From a bacterium (GTDB lineage Bacteria; Pseudomonadota; Gammaproteobacteria; Burkholderiales; Burkholderiaceae_C), in NCBI GenBank assembly GCA_030824555.1, contig JAVBXK010000053.1, positions 1 to 64,000 of the forward strand: DNA of 64,000 nucleotides, in the 5' to 3' direction. The notes under the pieces were generated by a model. That model did not search any database. It was given only the letters and a program-made list of their open reading frames with translations, and was not told the DNA's origin. Made by a program: the position numbers and the translations under genes. Shown here piece after piece: positions 16,234 to 25,600 of the stretch (the first letter of the stretch is position 1; every line of letters begins with the position of its first letter).

Positions 16234-18423
16234 ATGACCAAAACCCGTGAAACCAATCGGCCCGCGTTTCGCCACGCCATTCGCCATCTGGCGGGTGGGC
16301 TGGCGCTGTCTGCTGCGGTCGTTTCAGCCGCACTGGCCCAAGAAGGCGGTCAGCCTGGCGATGTGGTCCCGCCCGTTGACGAAGTCCCTGTCGAAGAAGT
16401 CAAGCCCGACATGTTGCCGATTGAACCACCGGTTGAGCAGGCATATTCGTATTCGCTCAATTTCGGCCTCATCCCGTCTTCGCTCAGCCCGAATGCCGAG
16501 ACCACGTTCATCGTCAACAGCAGTGCAGAAGACCGCGTGCGGATCGACACCGTCAGCGAAACGCCCGATGTGTGCCGCTACTACCCCACTTCACCCCTGG
16601 CACCCAGCATGGTCGTGGCGTACAGCATGGGCACCTGTGTCATCAAGATCTCTGCCGTGGTGAAAGGGACCAACGAGGTGTTGATGACCAAGACCGCCAC
16701 CCTCCCGGTGACGAAAATCAAGCAGGTCATCGATGTGAAGATGCTGGGTGAGGCCCGCGACATCGATACCAACTCGCTGTTCAGCATCACGACGCTGGTA
16801 TACAACCGACAACCCGCTGCCGGCTACCAGATCACTTCGACGAATCCCAGCGTTTGTAGCGTGACCAACGCACAAGCCAACGGCCCAATGGATGTGCTGT
16901 ACACACTCAGGAACCGGGCTCCCGGGGTCTGCGAAATCAAAATCAACCGGGCGGGCGACGAGCTGTTCGAGCCCGCACCCGAGGCCTCGATCAAGTACCA
17001 GGTTTCTGCCGGTGCGCCGCCTTCCGTCGAGTTGCTGCGCAAAGGGGGCGACCGCATTGGCCTGGGCGCGTACTTCTACGGCATCGTCAAGACAGGGGGC
17101 GGTGGTGTCTGGTTTGAGGGCCCCAAACCCACTTTTTCAGCAGTCACCCCACAGGTGTGTGTGCTGGCCAGTTCGACTGAGCCCCAGCCCGCGTTGCATC
17201 TCAACACGGTCAATTTCGTGGCACCGGGCGATTGCGAATTCAAGGTCACTCTGCCGGCCACAGCCCTCACGCCAGCCGTGACGAACAGCCTGAAGTTTCA
17301 GGTTTTCCAGCGCGCATCCTCCATCGAATACCGCAGCGTCCGCGACGTGCCTGATACCGATCCGCCGTTGAAGGGGTTGTTCATGGTGATTTCCAATGTG
17401 GTTGCGCCCGTGACGATGAAGGTCGATACCCCTGATGTCTGCACTTGGGTCCAGGCCAAGTCGGAGGCATTCGAGGCGTGCCAATATGGTTGCGAACAGG
17501 CGTTCTCGATCAGTCGGGCGGACCGCGCGTGTGAAGTCACCTACACCCAGGACGCGGTCCCCGGCTATGAAAGCGGTCGCGCGACCATCTCGTTCCAGGG
17601 CAACACCGGTGTTGCAAAGGGCATCAAGCTTGCCAAGACAACCGGTTCGAGTACCTCTGCAGGCACGACCGACAGCACCGGCACCACGGGCACAACCGAC
17701 AGCACGGGTACAACCGGGACGACAGGTACCACAGGCACGACCGACACCACTGGCACAACCGATCCCACCCCCGTGCCGACACCGGTGGCCAAAATTGCGC
17801 AGGCCATTCGGTTCAACCCGAATCAAGCACTGAAGGCCGACAGAAGCACTGTGATCGGGGTGACCGGTGGCAGTTCTGGCAACCCGGTTGTGCTGACCAG
17901 CCTGACACCCAATGTCTGCAAGGTGCTGACCGACACACTGGTACACACCTTGGCGGTGGGCACGTGTACCTTGCAGGCTGAACAGGCAGGCAATGCGGAA
18001 TACGAGGTTGCCGAAGTCGTCAAGCAGACGCTGACGGTGAGCAAAGGCGATTCGCCGTTTGTGGTGATGTCGTCTGCCGAGGGGGCCATCACCTCGCGTA
18101 CCTTGACGGTCGATTTTTATCCTGCCTCGTCAGCCATCGGCAAGTACGGCTACCTGTTCGTGGCGGCCTACCTGAACGGCGGCCTGGTGACGCTGGGGCC
18201 CAATGGGTGGGTGGCCTATAACGGTGATCCGCTCAGCCTTGTGGCCTTTCAGAGCGGGGTGTTCGCACCGCGTCGCATCCCGTTGGTCAGGCAAACCGAT
18301 TTGCGTGTGCTGCAGGGCGCGACCATCTTCGTTGGCTACGGTCTGGGCTCCAGCGTGGCCGGTGCCTACGCCGACATGCAAGCCCGCAACCAGCTGATGA
18401 ACATCCACACCGTGGTCCCTTGA
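16234..18423 (+). CDS. Secreted Ig-like repeat protein with Thr-Gly-rich linker
   Basis: This roughly 729-residue protein has a Sec signal peptide (RHLAGGLALSAAVVSAALA, then QEGG). The mature part is built of beta-rich Ig-like repeats ending in paired motifs such as S.TP.VC.V and GTC.L.A.Q.G (for example TSLTPNVCKVLTDTL then AVGTCTLQAEQAGNAEY), with regularly spaced cysteines suggesting disulphides. A Thr/Gly/Ser linker (TTDSTGTTGTTDST...) separates the N-terminal repeats from the last one, and a C-terminal beta domain ends in TIFVGYGLGSSVAGAYADM. I know no enzymatic motif in it; a surface or extracellular structural or adhesive role is likely. The ATG at 16234 follows GGAAAG; an upstream ATG at 16186 would place odd residues before the signal peptide. 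The promoter region carries a palindrome probably read by the neighbouring regulator. Confidence 0.75.
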   Translation: MTKTRETNRPAFRHAIRHLAGGLALSAAVVSAALAQEGGQPGDVVPPVDEVPVEEVKPDMLPIEPPVEQAYSYSLNFGLIPSSLSPNAETTFIVNSSAEDRVRIDTVSETPDVCRYYPTSPLAPSMVVAYSMGTCVIKISAVVKGTNEVLMTKTATLPVTKIKQVIDVKMLGEARDIDTNSLFSITTLVYNRQPAAGYQITSTNPSVCSVTNAQANGPMDVLYTLRNRAPGVCEIKINRAGDELFEPAPEASIKYQVSAGAPPSVELLRKGGDRIGLGAYFYGIVKTGGGGVWFEGPKPTFSAVTPQVCVLASSTEPQPALHLNTVNFVAPGDCEFKVTLPATALTPAVTNSLKFQVFQRASSIEYRSVRDVPDTDPPLKGLFMVISNVVAPVTMKVDTPDVCTWVQAKSEAFEACQYGCEQAFSISRADRACEVTYTQDAVPGYESGRATISFQGNTGVAKGIKLAKTTGSSTSAGTTDSTGTTGTTDSTGTTGTTGTTGTTDTTGTTDPTPVPTPVAKIAQAIRFNPNQALKADRSTVIGVTGGSSGNPVVLTSLTPNVCKVLTDTLVHTLAVGTCTLQAEQAGNAEYEVAEVVKQTLTVSKGDSPFVVMSSAEGAITSRTLTVDFYPASSAIGKYGYLFVAAYLNGGLVTLGPNGWVAYNGDPLSLVAFQSGVFAPRRIPLVRQTDLRVLQGATIFVGYGLGSSVAGAYADMQARNQLMNIHTVVP
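17661..17760 (+). repeat. Thr-Gly-Thr coding minisatellite
   Basis: A run of degenerate 9-nt units of the type GGCACAACC/GGCACGACC encodes the GTT-GTT-DST linker of the secreted protein. Slippage would change linker length in frame. Confidence 0.6.
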
Positions 18424-18464
18424 TGTCATGCAGGTAGGCGCACCCGCCGAAAGGACGGTTGTGC

Positions 18465-18493
18465 GGTCAGGTCTGACAGAATCAGACCTGACC
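18465..18493 (+). promoter_or_regulatory. Perfect 12-bp hairpin ending one base before a start codon
   Basis: Arms GGTCAGGTCTGA (18465-18476) and TCAGACCTGACC (18482-18493) are fully complementary around a five-base loop. The hairpin covers the place where the ribosome-binding site of the next gene (ATG at 18495) should be. It could terminate the upstream gene without a T run, gate translation, or be a REP-like repeat. Confidence 0.65.
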
Positions 18494-18494
18494 C

Positions 18495-18824
18495 ATGCCA
18501 CACCAGATCATCCACATCCACCCCGAAGCACCGCGCAAACCCGCCGTGGGGGCCCCCTGTAACGGGTGTGGTCTGTGTTGCTTGGCCGAGCCTTGCCCGC
18601 TGGGCATGGTGTTGTCGCGCAAGCGCAAGGGGGCTTGCACGGCGTTGATCTGGGATGGCAGCCAGGCCGTTTACCGCTGTGGGGCCATCGCCGCACCCGA
18701 GGCTGTGCTGGGCCCGCGCTGGCGCTGGTTGGCACCGGTGCTCAGGCGCTTGGCGGTGCGCTGGATTTCAGCTGGCAGCGGTTGCGATGCCGACCTTGAA
18801 GTGGCCACACCCAGCCGCCGCTGA
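18495..18824 (+). CDS. YkgJ-like CxxCxxCC metal-binding protein
   Basis: This 109-residue protein carries the motif APCNGCGLCCLAEPCPLG near its N-terminus and a further Cys in YRCG, the pattern of the YkgJ/UPF0153 family of putative zinc- or iron-chelating proteins. It is cytoplasmic, without signal or membrane segment, and slightly shorter than most relatives. The function is not known. No Shine-Dalgarno sequence is visible because a perfect hairpin occupies that region, so the gene may be poorly translated or the true start may be later. It is convergent with the chemoreceptor gene, 16 bases away. Confidence 0.72.
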   Translation: MPHQIIHIHPEAPRKPAVGAPCNGCGLCCLAEPCPLGMVLSRKRKGACTALIWDGSQAVYRCGAIAAPEAVLGPRWRWLAPVLRRLAVRWISAGSGCDADLEVATPSRR

Positions 18825-18840
18825 GCGCCAGGGGGCTGGA

Positions 18841-21039
18841 TCAGAAAGTTTCCCAATCGTCGTCAGCCCCTTTGGGGTGCGCAATGGCCGTGGTGGTGGC
18901 TGGCTTGGCGGGCACTTTGCCACCGCCGGATGACGGGGCAGGCGCTGCGGCGGCACGGCTGGGCGCGCGTGCAGCGCCAGCCGCTGCGGGCTTGGGGAGC
19001 CTGGCCGGTGCGCTGATGGCGGGGGCGGCGGCCCGGCGGGCCTGTACGGGTGGCGCACCGGTCGTGATGGCGCGCAACTGGCGGATGGTGTGCGTCACGT
19101 TGTGGCCCGCTTCCACGAACGGGGTTTCGTTTTCCATCATCCGGCTGGCTTGGTCCATCTTGCTGGCGTTGATGGCATCGGCCACCTTGCCTGCTTCCTG
19201 GTGGAAGGCTTTGTGGTGCTTGACCAGATCGGTGAACAGGGGCTCGTGGCCCCAGCGTTTGCCACCGCCGCCGTAAATCCACTTGCCCAGGGCGCAGCAA
19301 TCGTCGCGGCGGATCGTGTCTGCTTCCAGCTTTTTGTTTTTCAACACGGCGTTGCGCAGCGTCACGCGCCATTGCTGGTGGGCGGCAATGACCTTGTCAA
19401 AATCGACCTCGTCGTCGCGCAGCTGCCCGTCAATGCCTTTCGCGGCCGCGCGCATGGCCACGGCATCGTCCTCGGCCAGTGTCTTGTCGCCGGTGAACAG
19501 GCGGAACACGCGGATCGAGTTGTGGACCGTGTCCACCTGGCTGTCCAGCGATTTGGACGATGCTGCCAACTCTTCCACCATGGCCGCGTTGTGCTGGGTG
19601 ATGGCGTCCATGTCGGACAGCGATGCGGCCATTTGCGACGTGCCCGCCAGCTGCTGCGTGGTGGCCACCTTGATGTCTTCGAGCATGGAGGCCACGCGTT
19701 CCACCGCGCCCATGGCTTCGTCAACACGGCTGCGTGCATCCACCACCCGTGCGTGCCCCTCGCCGACGCGGTTGCGCGATTCTTCAATGAGTTGCCTGAT
19801 TTCTTTGGCCGCGCCCGTGGTGCGCTGGGCCAGGGCGCGCACTTCGGATGCCACCACCGCAAAACCACGCCCCGCTTCGCCCGCCCGGGCTGCTTCCACG
19901 GCAGCGTTCAGGGCCAGGATGTTGGTCTGGAAGGCCACGCTTTCGATCACCTGGATGATGTCGCCGATGCGGCGCGACGAGTCGGCAATGCCATCCATGG
20001 TCTGCGACACCGCCTGCACCGAGTCGTGGCTGCGGCGTGACACGGCCATGGTTTCGGTGGCCAGCTGTGCGCCCTGCGCGGCCGACTCGGTGGTCTGGCG
20101 CACGGTGCCATTGAGCTGTGCCATGGACGTTGCGGTTTCTTCCAGGTTGCTGGCCTGGTCTTCCACCCGGGCCGCCATGTCCCGGTTGCCCATGGCTATT
20201 TCCTTGGTGCCGCCGCGCAGGTTGCCCACTTCGTGCCGCACGTCACGCACCACGGTGCGCACGTTCAGGCTCATTTGCGACAGCGCTTGCTGCAGGTGGC
20301 CGATCGGCCCCTCGCCACCTGTTTTAACGGGGTGGGTCAGGTCGCCAGAGGCCAGGCGCACCGCGTCGTCCACCACGCTCTTGAGCAGTGCACCTGTGAT
20401 GCCCCAGCCCAGGGCGCCCGCCACAGCAGCTGCCACGGCCGCAGCCAGGCCGATGGCCCACAGCGGCCATGCCAATGTGGCCCCCAGCAGGGGCGCGCCT
20501 GCCGCCAGCGCGGCCAGCCACAGCAGTTTTCCGCGCATGCCTGGCGTCAGCACGCGCACGAGCTTGCTCAATGCGCCCGCACGGTAGACACGCCCTTTGT
20601 CCAGCACATGGACCAGGCGGCCGTTGCGGGCCTCTTGCTGCATGGTGGCGTACAGGGCGGTACAGGCCGCCTTCTCGGCCTCGGTGGCGGGGGTGCGGAC
20701 CGACAGGTAGCCCACGATGCGGTCACCGTCGCGCATGGGCGTGGCATTGGCGCGCACCCAGTAATAGTCGCCGTTTTTGCGGCGGTTTTTGACGATGCCT
20801 GTCCATGGAATGCCCGCCTCAATGGTGGCCCACAGGTCGCGGAAGGCTTCTTCCGGCATGTCGGGGTGGCGGATGATGTTGTGGGGCTGGCCCATCAACT
20901 CGTCTTCCATGTAGCCGCTCATCGACACGAATGCTTTGTTGGCGTAGGTGATGCGCCCTTTGAGGTCGGTGACCGAGATCAGCGTCTGGTCTTCTGGCGG
21001 TTTCAGTTCATTTTGTGTGACGGGCTGGTTGTTGCGCAT
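18841..21039 (-). CDS. Methyl-accepting chemotaxis protein, PAS sensor and CZB zinc domain
   Basis: This 732-residue Aer-like receptor begins with a PAS domain (about residues 15-120, [17 protein letters not shown]...WVRANATP). A hydrophobic hairpin follows (about 165-215) without a periplasmic domain, then a HAMP-like linker and a methyl-accepting signalling domain with the conserved hairpin tip ([38 protein letters not shown]). A C-terminal CZB zinc-binding domain has the pattern HxxW...CxLGxW...HxxxH (AHQQW, CALGKW, HKAFH), followed by an Ala/Pro-rich tail. PAS domains in this class often bind FAD for energy taxis; CZB domains sense cytoplasmic zinc or oxidants such as HOCl. The start has the typical Aer-like N-terminus [11 protein letters not shown]. 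Confidence 0.93.
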   Translation of the reverse strand: MRNNQPVTQNELKPPEDQTLISVTDLKGRITYANKAFVSMSGYMEDELMGQPHNIIRHPDMPEEAFRDLWATIEAGIPWTGIVKNRRKNGDYYWVRANATPMRDGDRIVGYLSVRTPATEAEKAACTALYATMQQEARNGRLVHVLDKGRVYRAGALSKLVRVLTPGMRGKLLWLAALAAGAPLLGATLAWPLWAIGLAAAVAAAVAGALGWGITGALLKSVVDDAVRLASGDLTHPVKTGGEGPIGHLQQALSQMSLNVRTVVRDVRHEVGNLRGGTKEIAMGNRDMAARVEDQASNLEETATSMAQLNGTVRQTTESAAQGAQLATETMAVSRRSHDSVQAVSQTMDGIADSSRRIGDIIQVIESVAFQTNILALNAAVEAARAGEAGRGFAVVASEVRALAQRTTGAAKEIRQLIEESRNRVGEGHARVVDARSRVDEAMGAVERVASMLEDIKVATTQQLAGTSQMAASLSDMDAITQHNAAMVEELAASSKSLDSQVDTVHNSIRVFRLFTGDKTLAEDDAVAMRAAAKGIDGQLRDDEVDFDKVIAAHQQWRVTLRNAVLKNKKLEADTIRRDDCCALGKWIYGGGGKRWGHEPLFTDLVKHHKAFHQEAGKVADAINASKMDQASRMMENETPFVEAGHNVTHTIRQLRAITTGAPPVQARRAAAPAISAPARLPKPAAAGAARAPSRAAAAPAPSSGGGKVPAKPATTTAIAHPKGADDDWETF

Positions 21040-21195
21040 GGCCGATCGATTCCAACGGTTTGTAGTTTGTTTGATCGAACATTCTTGATCAGAACCCTGG
21101 GGCTGTCATGAATTCACCCCGGCCTCAAACGGCCAATATTGCAGTGCAGCAACTGCCTTTTGAGGTGGCTTGACGCAGATCAACGTTTGCCCGTT

Positions 21196-21879
21196 TCACG
21201 CACTGACGAGTTGCCCGTCCACCAGCACGATCTGCCGATCGCACCGGGCCGCCAGGCGCGGGTCGTGCGTCACGATGAGGCACGCGCTGCCGTGGTCGTG
21301 GTTGAACTCGCGCAGCAGCGCAAACACCTCGTCGGCGGTCACGGTGTCGAGGTTGCCCGTGGGCTCGTCAGCCAGTATCAGCCGGGGTTGCAAGGCCAGC
21401 GCACGGGCAATGGCCACGCGCTGCTGCATGCCGCCCGACAGCTCGCCAGGGTGTTTGTGCTCGGCCCCTGTCAGGCCCACACGCGCCAGCAACTCCAGCC
21501 CGAAGGCTTCGGCTTCGGCTGTGGCCTGGCCGTGTTCGATGATGGACGGCAACATCACGTTTTCCAGCGCGGTGAAGGCGGGCAACAGGTGGTGAAACTG
21601 GAACACGAACCCGATGGTGCGGCCGCGCAGCCGCGTGAGGGCGGCGTCTTCAAGCTGGTCGGCCCGCTCCCCGGCAATGGTCAGCTCGCCGGTGGTGGGG
21701 CGCTCCAGCAGGCCGATGATGTTGAGCAGCGTGCTTTTGCCCGAGCCCGACGGCCCCGTGAGCGAAACGAACTCGGCCTCGGCCAGCGCCATGTCGATGC
21801 CGTGAAGCACCTCGGTTTCCACCGGTGTGCCCAGGTTGTAGCGCTTGTGGATGCCTTGGAGTTGAAGGATGTGAGTCAA
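21196..21879 (-). CDS. ABC transporter ATP-binding protein, LolD/MacB class
   Basis: This 227-residue ATPase has all motifs: Walker [11 protein letters not shown] loop ([11 protein letters not shown]), signature LSGGMQQR, Walker [13 protein letters not shown] and H loop (THD). The sequence is closest to the LolD/MacB/FtsE group that drives FtsX-like permeases. Translation seems to begin at a TTG with AGAGG five bases upstream; no ATG is available. No permease adjoins it, but an FtsX-like permease and an adaptor of the right kind lie on the same strand at 38730-41473, which suggests one operon was split by the DNA between. The region upstream of the start is a patchwork of repeats. Confidence 0.9.
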   Translation of the reverse strand: MTHILQLQGIHKRYNLGTPVETEVLHGIDMALAEAEFVSLTGPSGSGKSTLLNIIGLLERPTTGELTIAGERADQLEDAALTRLRGRTIGFVFQFHHLLPAFTALENVMLPSIIEHGQATAEAEAFGLELLARVGLTGAEHKHPGELSGGMQQRVAIARALALQPRLILADEPTGNLDTVTADEVFALLREFNHDHGSACLIVTHDPRLAARCDRQIVLVDGQLVSA

Positions 21880-22682
21880 ATGTGCCTCTGGCGCTTGATG
21901 GGCGGTGATAGTTTGCTATGGGTGTTGCGTCGAAAGATGCCTGCAGGTGCTGAATCATTTGCGCGATGGTTTGCTGCCAGTTTCAACCCCAATCTCAGAT
22001 CCGCAGGACAGCAGTCTCGCCGATTTGTATAAAAATATAGCTTACTCGTTAAGCATATAAAGCGCTGTATGCCAAAAAAGCGCTTAAAAATGAGGCGTTG
22101 GTGCTGACCGACGTGGCCCGCAACCCCACGCATCCCACGCATCCCACGCACCCAATCCAGCCCTGGCCCCAACAAGAGGCCGTTCATGGTTTTGAAATCG
22201 GTGCGTCCCAGTGCCGCCTGTATGCGGTCGCGCATGCTGTGCAGCAGCTTGCGCCGTTCAAGCTGGGCGGTTTGGCCCGCAGCGGTGCCCAGGGCTGTGG
22301 CGGCACGGCTGAGGTCGCTGGCCTGCTCCAGCATTGGCCCCATGGCGCTTTCGGCGGGCAACAGGGGCTCGAAGGGGTGGGGTGCGTCGCATTGGGTGAT
22401 GATTTGCGGCTTCATGTGCGAGATTCGATGACGCCACATTTGGCTATGAAAAATGCCGTTATGTGCCGATCTTTTTGCGAAATGGTTTGCTGCCAGATTC
22501 GGCCTCACTGAGCTGGACGGGCTAAGCCACTGGGCAGAAAGTGGTGGGGCATGGTGGGATTTGCGGGGATGTGACTTTCGCTTTGACCATTTGGACTTCA
22601 TCGTTGCGTTAGACTGGTTTTCCGACAATGGCTCCGCGCGACCAAGGGAGCCCTAAAGCCCAGGTTGGGGAGGCCTGAACAT
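21880..22682. other. Repeat-rich intergenic region at the left edge of the protease cassette
   Basis: No convincing intact gene is seen here. The region holds a 15-bp exact direct repeat ATGGTTTGCTGCCAG (21966-21980 and 22482-22496) inside longer imperfect repeats, an AT-rich dispersed repeat (22027-22093), a short run of CATCCCACG units near 22130, and a possible gene fragment on the minus strand (22415 down to about 22180) with a protein-like stretch (PHPFEPLLPAESAMG). The likely promoter of the CHAT gene is in the last 150 bases. Confidence 0.6.
22027..22093 (+). repeat. AT-rich dispersed repeat, copy B
   Basis: The core AAAGCGC...GCCAAAAAAGCGCTTAAAAA resembles copies A, C and D. It lies in the intergenic region just left of the CHAT/S8 cassette, while copy C lies just right of it in the same orientation. 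Confidence 0.6.
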
Positions 22683-25600
22683 ATGAGTCTGCGACTGAAG
22701 GTGACGGACTGGGTCGACGCGACGCGTTGGCGGTGGCTGCTGGAGGAACACGACGGTCGTTTCGTGGCCGACCATACGGTGCGACTAGACCCGGCCAGCC
22801 GTGAGTACCAAGGCTTTTGTGATCTGGCTCGCTATGTGGATTACAACGCGCCGCTCGGCGATCCTGGGCAGCTGCTGTTGCAGCTGGGAGCGTGGATCGG
22901 TGAGCAGGTGTTTGGCGACTTGCGCACGTCGCTGCGAGATCGGGCCAGGCCACCGGCCGAGGCCGTGCAGGTGCTCGTGCCCGACGCGGCGCAGGCGCTG
23001 CTTGAGCGGCCCTTCGAGATCACCTGCTTTGCCGACGGCAAGCGCTTCGATGCGGCCGGGGTGCGTCTGATTTACCAGGCCGAGGCCGCTGTCAGCGCGG
23101 CCAAGGCGGGCGGGGCCGACCTGCGGCTGCTGGCGGTGTTCAGCCTGCCGGGGCGTGCCAACCCGCTGAACCTGAGGCGCGAGCGCTACCAATTGGAGCA
23201 ACTCGTGCGCCAACTCCAGCAGACCCGGGGCGTGGCCGTGGAGTTGCGTGTGCTGCAGTACGGCGCCACCCGCCAGACGCTGCGCGAAGCGCTGGAAGAG
23301 GCTGATGGCTGGGACGTGGTGCATCTGTCAGGCCACGGCCAGCGCGGCGAACTCCTGCTCGAGACCGACGACGGGGGCGAAGACCGGATCGACACGCTCG
23401 AGCTGGCACAACTGCTTCAGCCCACGCGCGAGCGGCTCAAGCTGCTGCTGCTCGATGCCTGCTACAGCGGGGCGGCCAGCCAGGCTGCGGCGCGCGTGCA
23501 AGTGGGCCTGGATGCGATGCGCGAAGTCGGCAGGCCAGCAACGCATGCACCAGCCATCGAGACCCATGCCACGCCACTGCCCAGCCTGGGCCATGGGTTG
23601 GCAACGCAGCTCGACTGCGCGGTGCTGGCCATGCGCTATCCGGTCGGCGACGGTTTTGCCACCGATCTCATGTTGGCGCTGTACGAGAAGCTGCTGGACA
23701 AGCATCAGCGGCTGCCCGCAGCGCTGCAGCTGGCGCTGCAGGCCGCGCTCAAGGAGGAGGCAGACCATTCGGTGCTGGCCGGGCTCACCCCGGTGCTACT
23801 GGGCGCGCGGGCTGGCGTGCTGCAACTGGTCGCACCCAAGCGCAGCGGACCCTTCGCGCTGCCTGCGACTGGCCTGAGCATTGGGTTCGAGCCGCAGCCG
23901 CCGCGCCTCGTCGGCCGTGTGCAGGCCATGCAGCGCGCCAGCCAGACGCTGGCACCACACAGCCCCCGGTGCGCGGTGCTCTTTCAGGGCATGCCCGGGG
24001 CGGGCAAGAGCGCGTGTGCGCTGGAGCTGGCCTACCGCCATGAGCAAGGGCGCTTCAGCGGCCACGTCTGGTACCAGGCGCCGCAGGCCGGCAGCGACAT
24101 CGCCTCGGCGCTGTACAACCTAATGCATGAGATCCAGCGCCAGTTGAATGCCCCCGCGCTGGGGCTGACCACGGCGCTGGACAACCCGCAGCACTTCAGC
24201 GAGTACACCCTGCCGCGGCTGCGCGTACTGCTCGAGCAGAATGCGCTGCTGCTGGTGCTGGACAACCTGGAGACGTTGCTGACCGACAGCGACCAGTGGC
24301 GCATCCCGCTGTGGGGTGAGGCGCTGCAAACGCTGCTGGCACAGCGCGGGCTGTCACGCGTGGTGCTCACCAGCCGGCGCGTGCCGGCCGCGCTGGCGTA
24401 CGACAAACGCATCCAGATCGAGCCGATCCATGCGCTGAATTTTGCCGAGAGCGTACTGCTGGCGCGCGAACTGCCCGAGCTGCGCAAGCTGTTCGCAAAC
24501 GAGGACGACCGCGTACTGCTGCGCCAGACCCTGCGTGTGGTGCAGGGTCACCCCAAGCTGATGGAACTGGCCGACGGGCTGGCGGCCGATCGGGCCGCAT
24601 TGCGGCAGCGCGTGAACGCGGCCGAACAACAGCTGGCCGACAGTGGCGAATTGCTCGACGCGTTCTTTGCCAAGGGCGGCGCGCAAGAAGGCCGCAGCCA
24701 GCAGACATCCGAGCAGTTCGTGCAGGCGCTGCAGAGCTGGACCGGCGACGTGTTGGCCCGGCTCACACCCACCGCGCAGCGGCTGTTTGCCTTCCTGTGT
24801 CGGATCGAGCCGGAGGACCGCCAAGAGTCCGTGGTGCGGGCCAACTGGGACGACACCCTCAAGCGGTTGGGAGAGGTGGATAGCGCCGCCGTGACCACCT
24901 GCGCCGAACCCGGGCAGGGGCTGGAGCCGGCGCTGCAGGCGCTGCAGGAGGCCGGACTGGTGGAGGTTGTGCGCCAGGCGCCGCAAGCCGGGCCGGCCAG
25001 CAGGGTGCGCTACGGCATCCACCCCGGTGTGGCCGAAGCGGCACTGGCCGGGTCAGACACCGCACTGCTGCGCGCCACCGACGAGGAGCTGGGCAAGTTC
25101 TTCAACATGCTCGTCTCGCACGGACTCAAGAAGGAAAGTGAAGGCGGCGGAGTGGTCGTCGCGCACGCCGCGCGCCGGGGCGTGCCCTACCTGATGCGCA
25201 CCGAGCAGTGGGGTCAGGCAGCGCGGCTTCTCGAGTGGCTGCTGCACCGGGACCAGAGCCCCGAGACGATCGATTTTGCGCTGCCGCTGATCGAGCGCAT
25301 CGCGCAAGCCACCGCGGGCAGCGAGCGGGAGCTTCTCGATCAGGGACATTTGGCCAGGACTCTGAAAATGGCAGGCCGACACGACGAAGCCGAACGACGC
25401 ATGCGCGAGTTAATAGAACGCGCCCGGGCCTTGGGTCAGTACCGGGTGGCCTCAGCAGTTGGCAGCGACTTGATAAACCTGCTGTGGGATGTCGGCCAGA
25501 CGGCCGAGGCCCTGCAGGTTGTTGAGGCCATGGATAAGGACACGCGCAGCGCCGGTCTCGGGCCCTGGACACAACTCGCCAATGAAGGCCAACGCCTGCA

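Noticed and set aside
22180-22415. Minus-strand protein-like stretch (PHPFEPLLPAESAMG...) that might be a fragment of a Fic-family or other gene
   Set aside because: The resemblance is from memory only and the frame decays; too weak to name as a pseudogene.
22590-22615. Integron-like core site (GTTAGAC near 22607)
   Set aside because: No matching inverse core or integrase was seen; a seven-base match is expected by chance.
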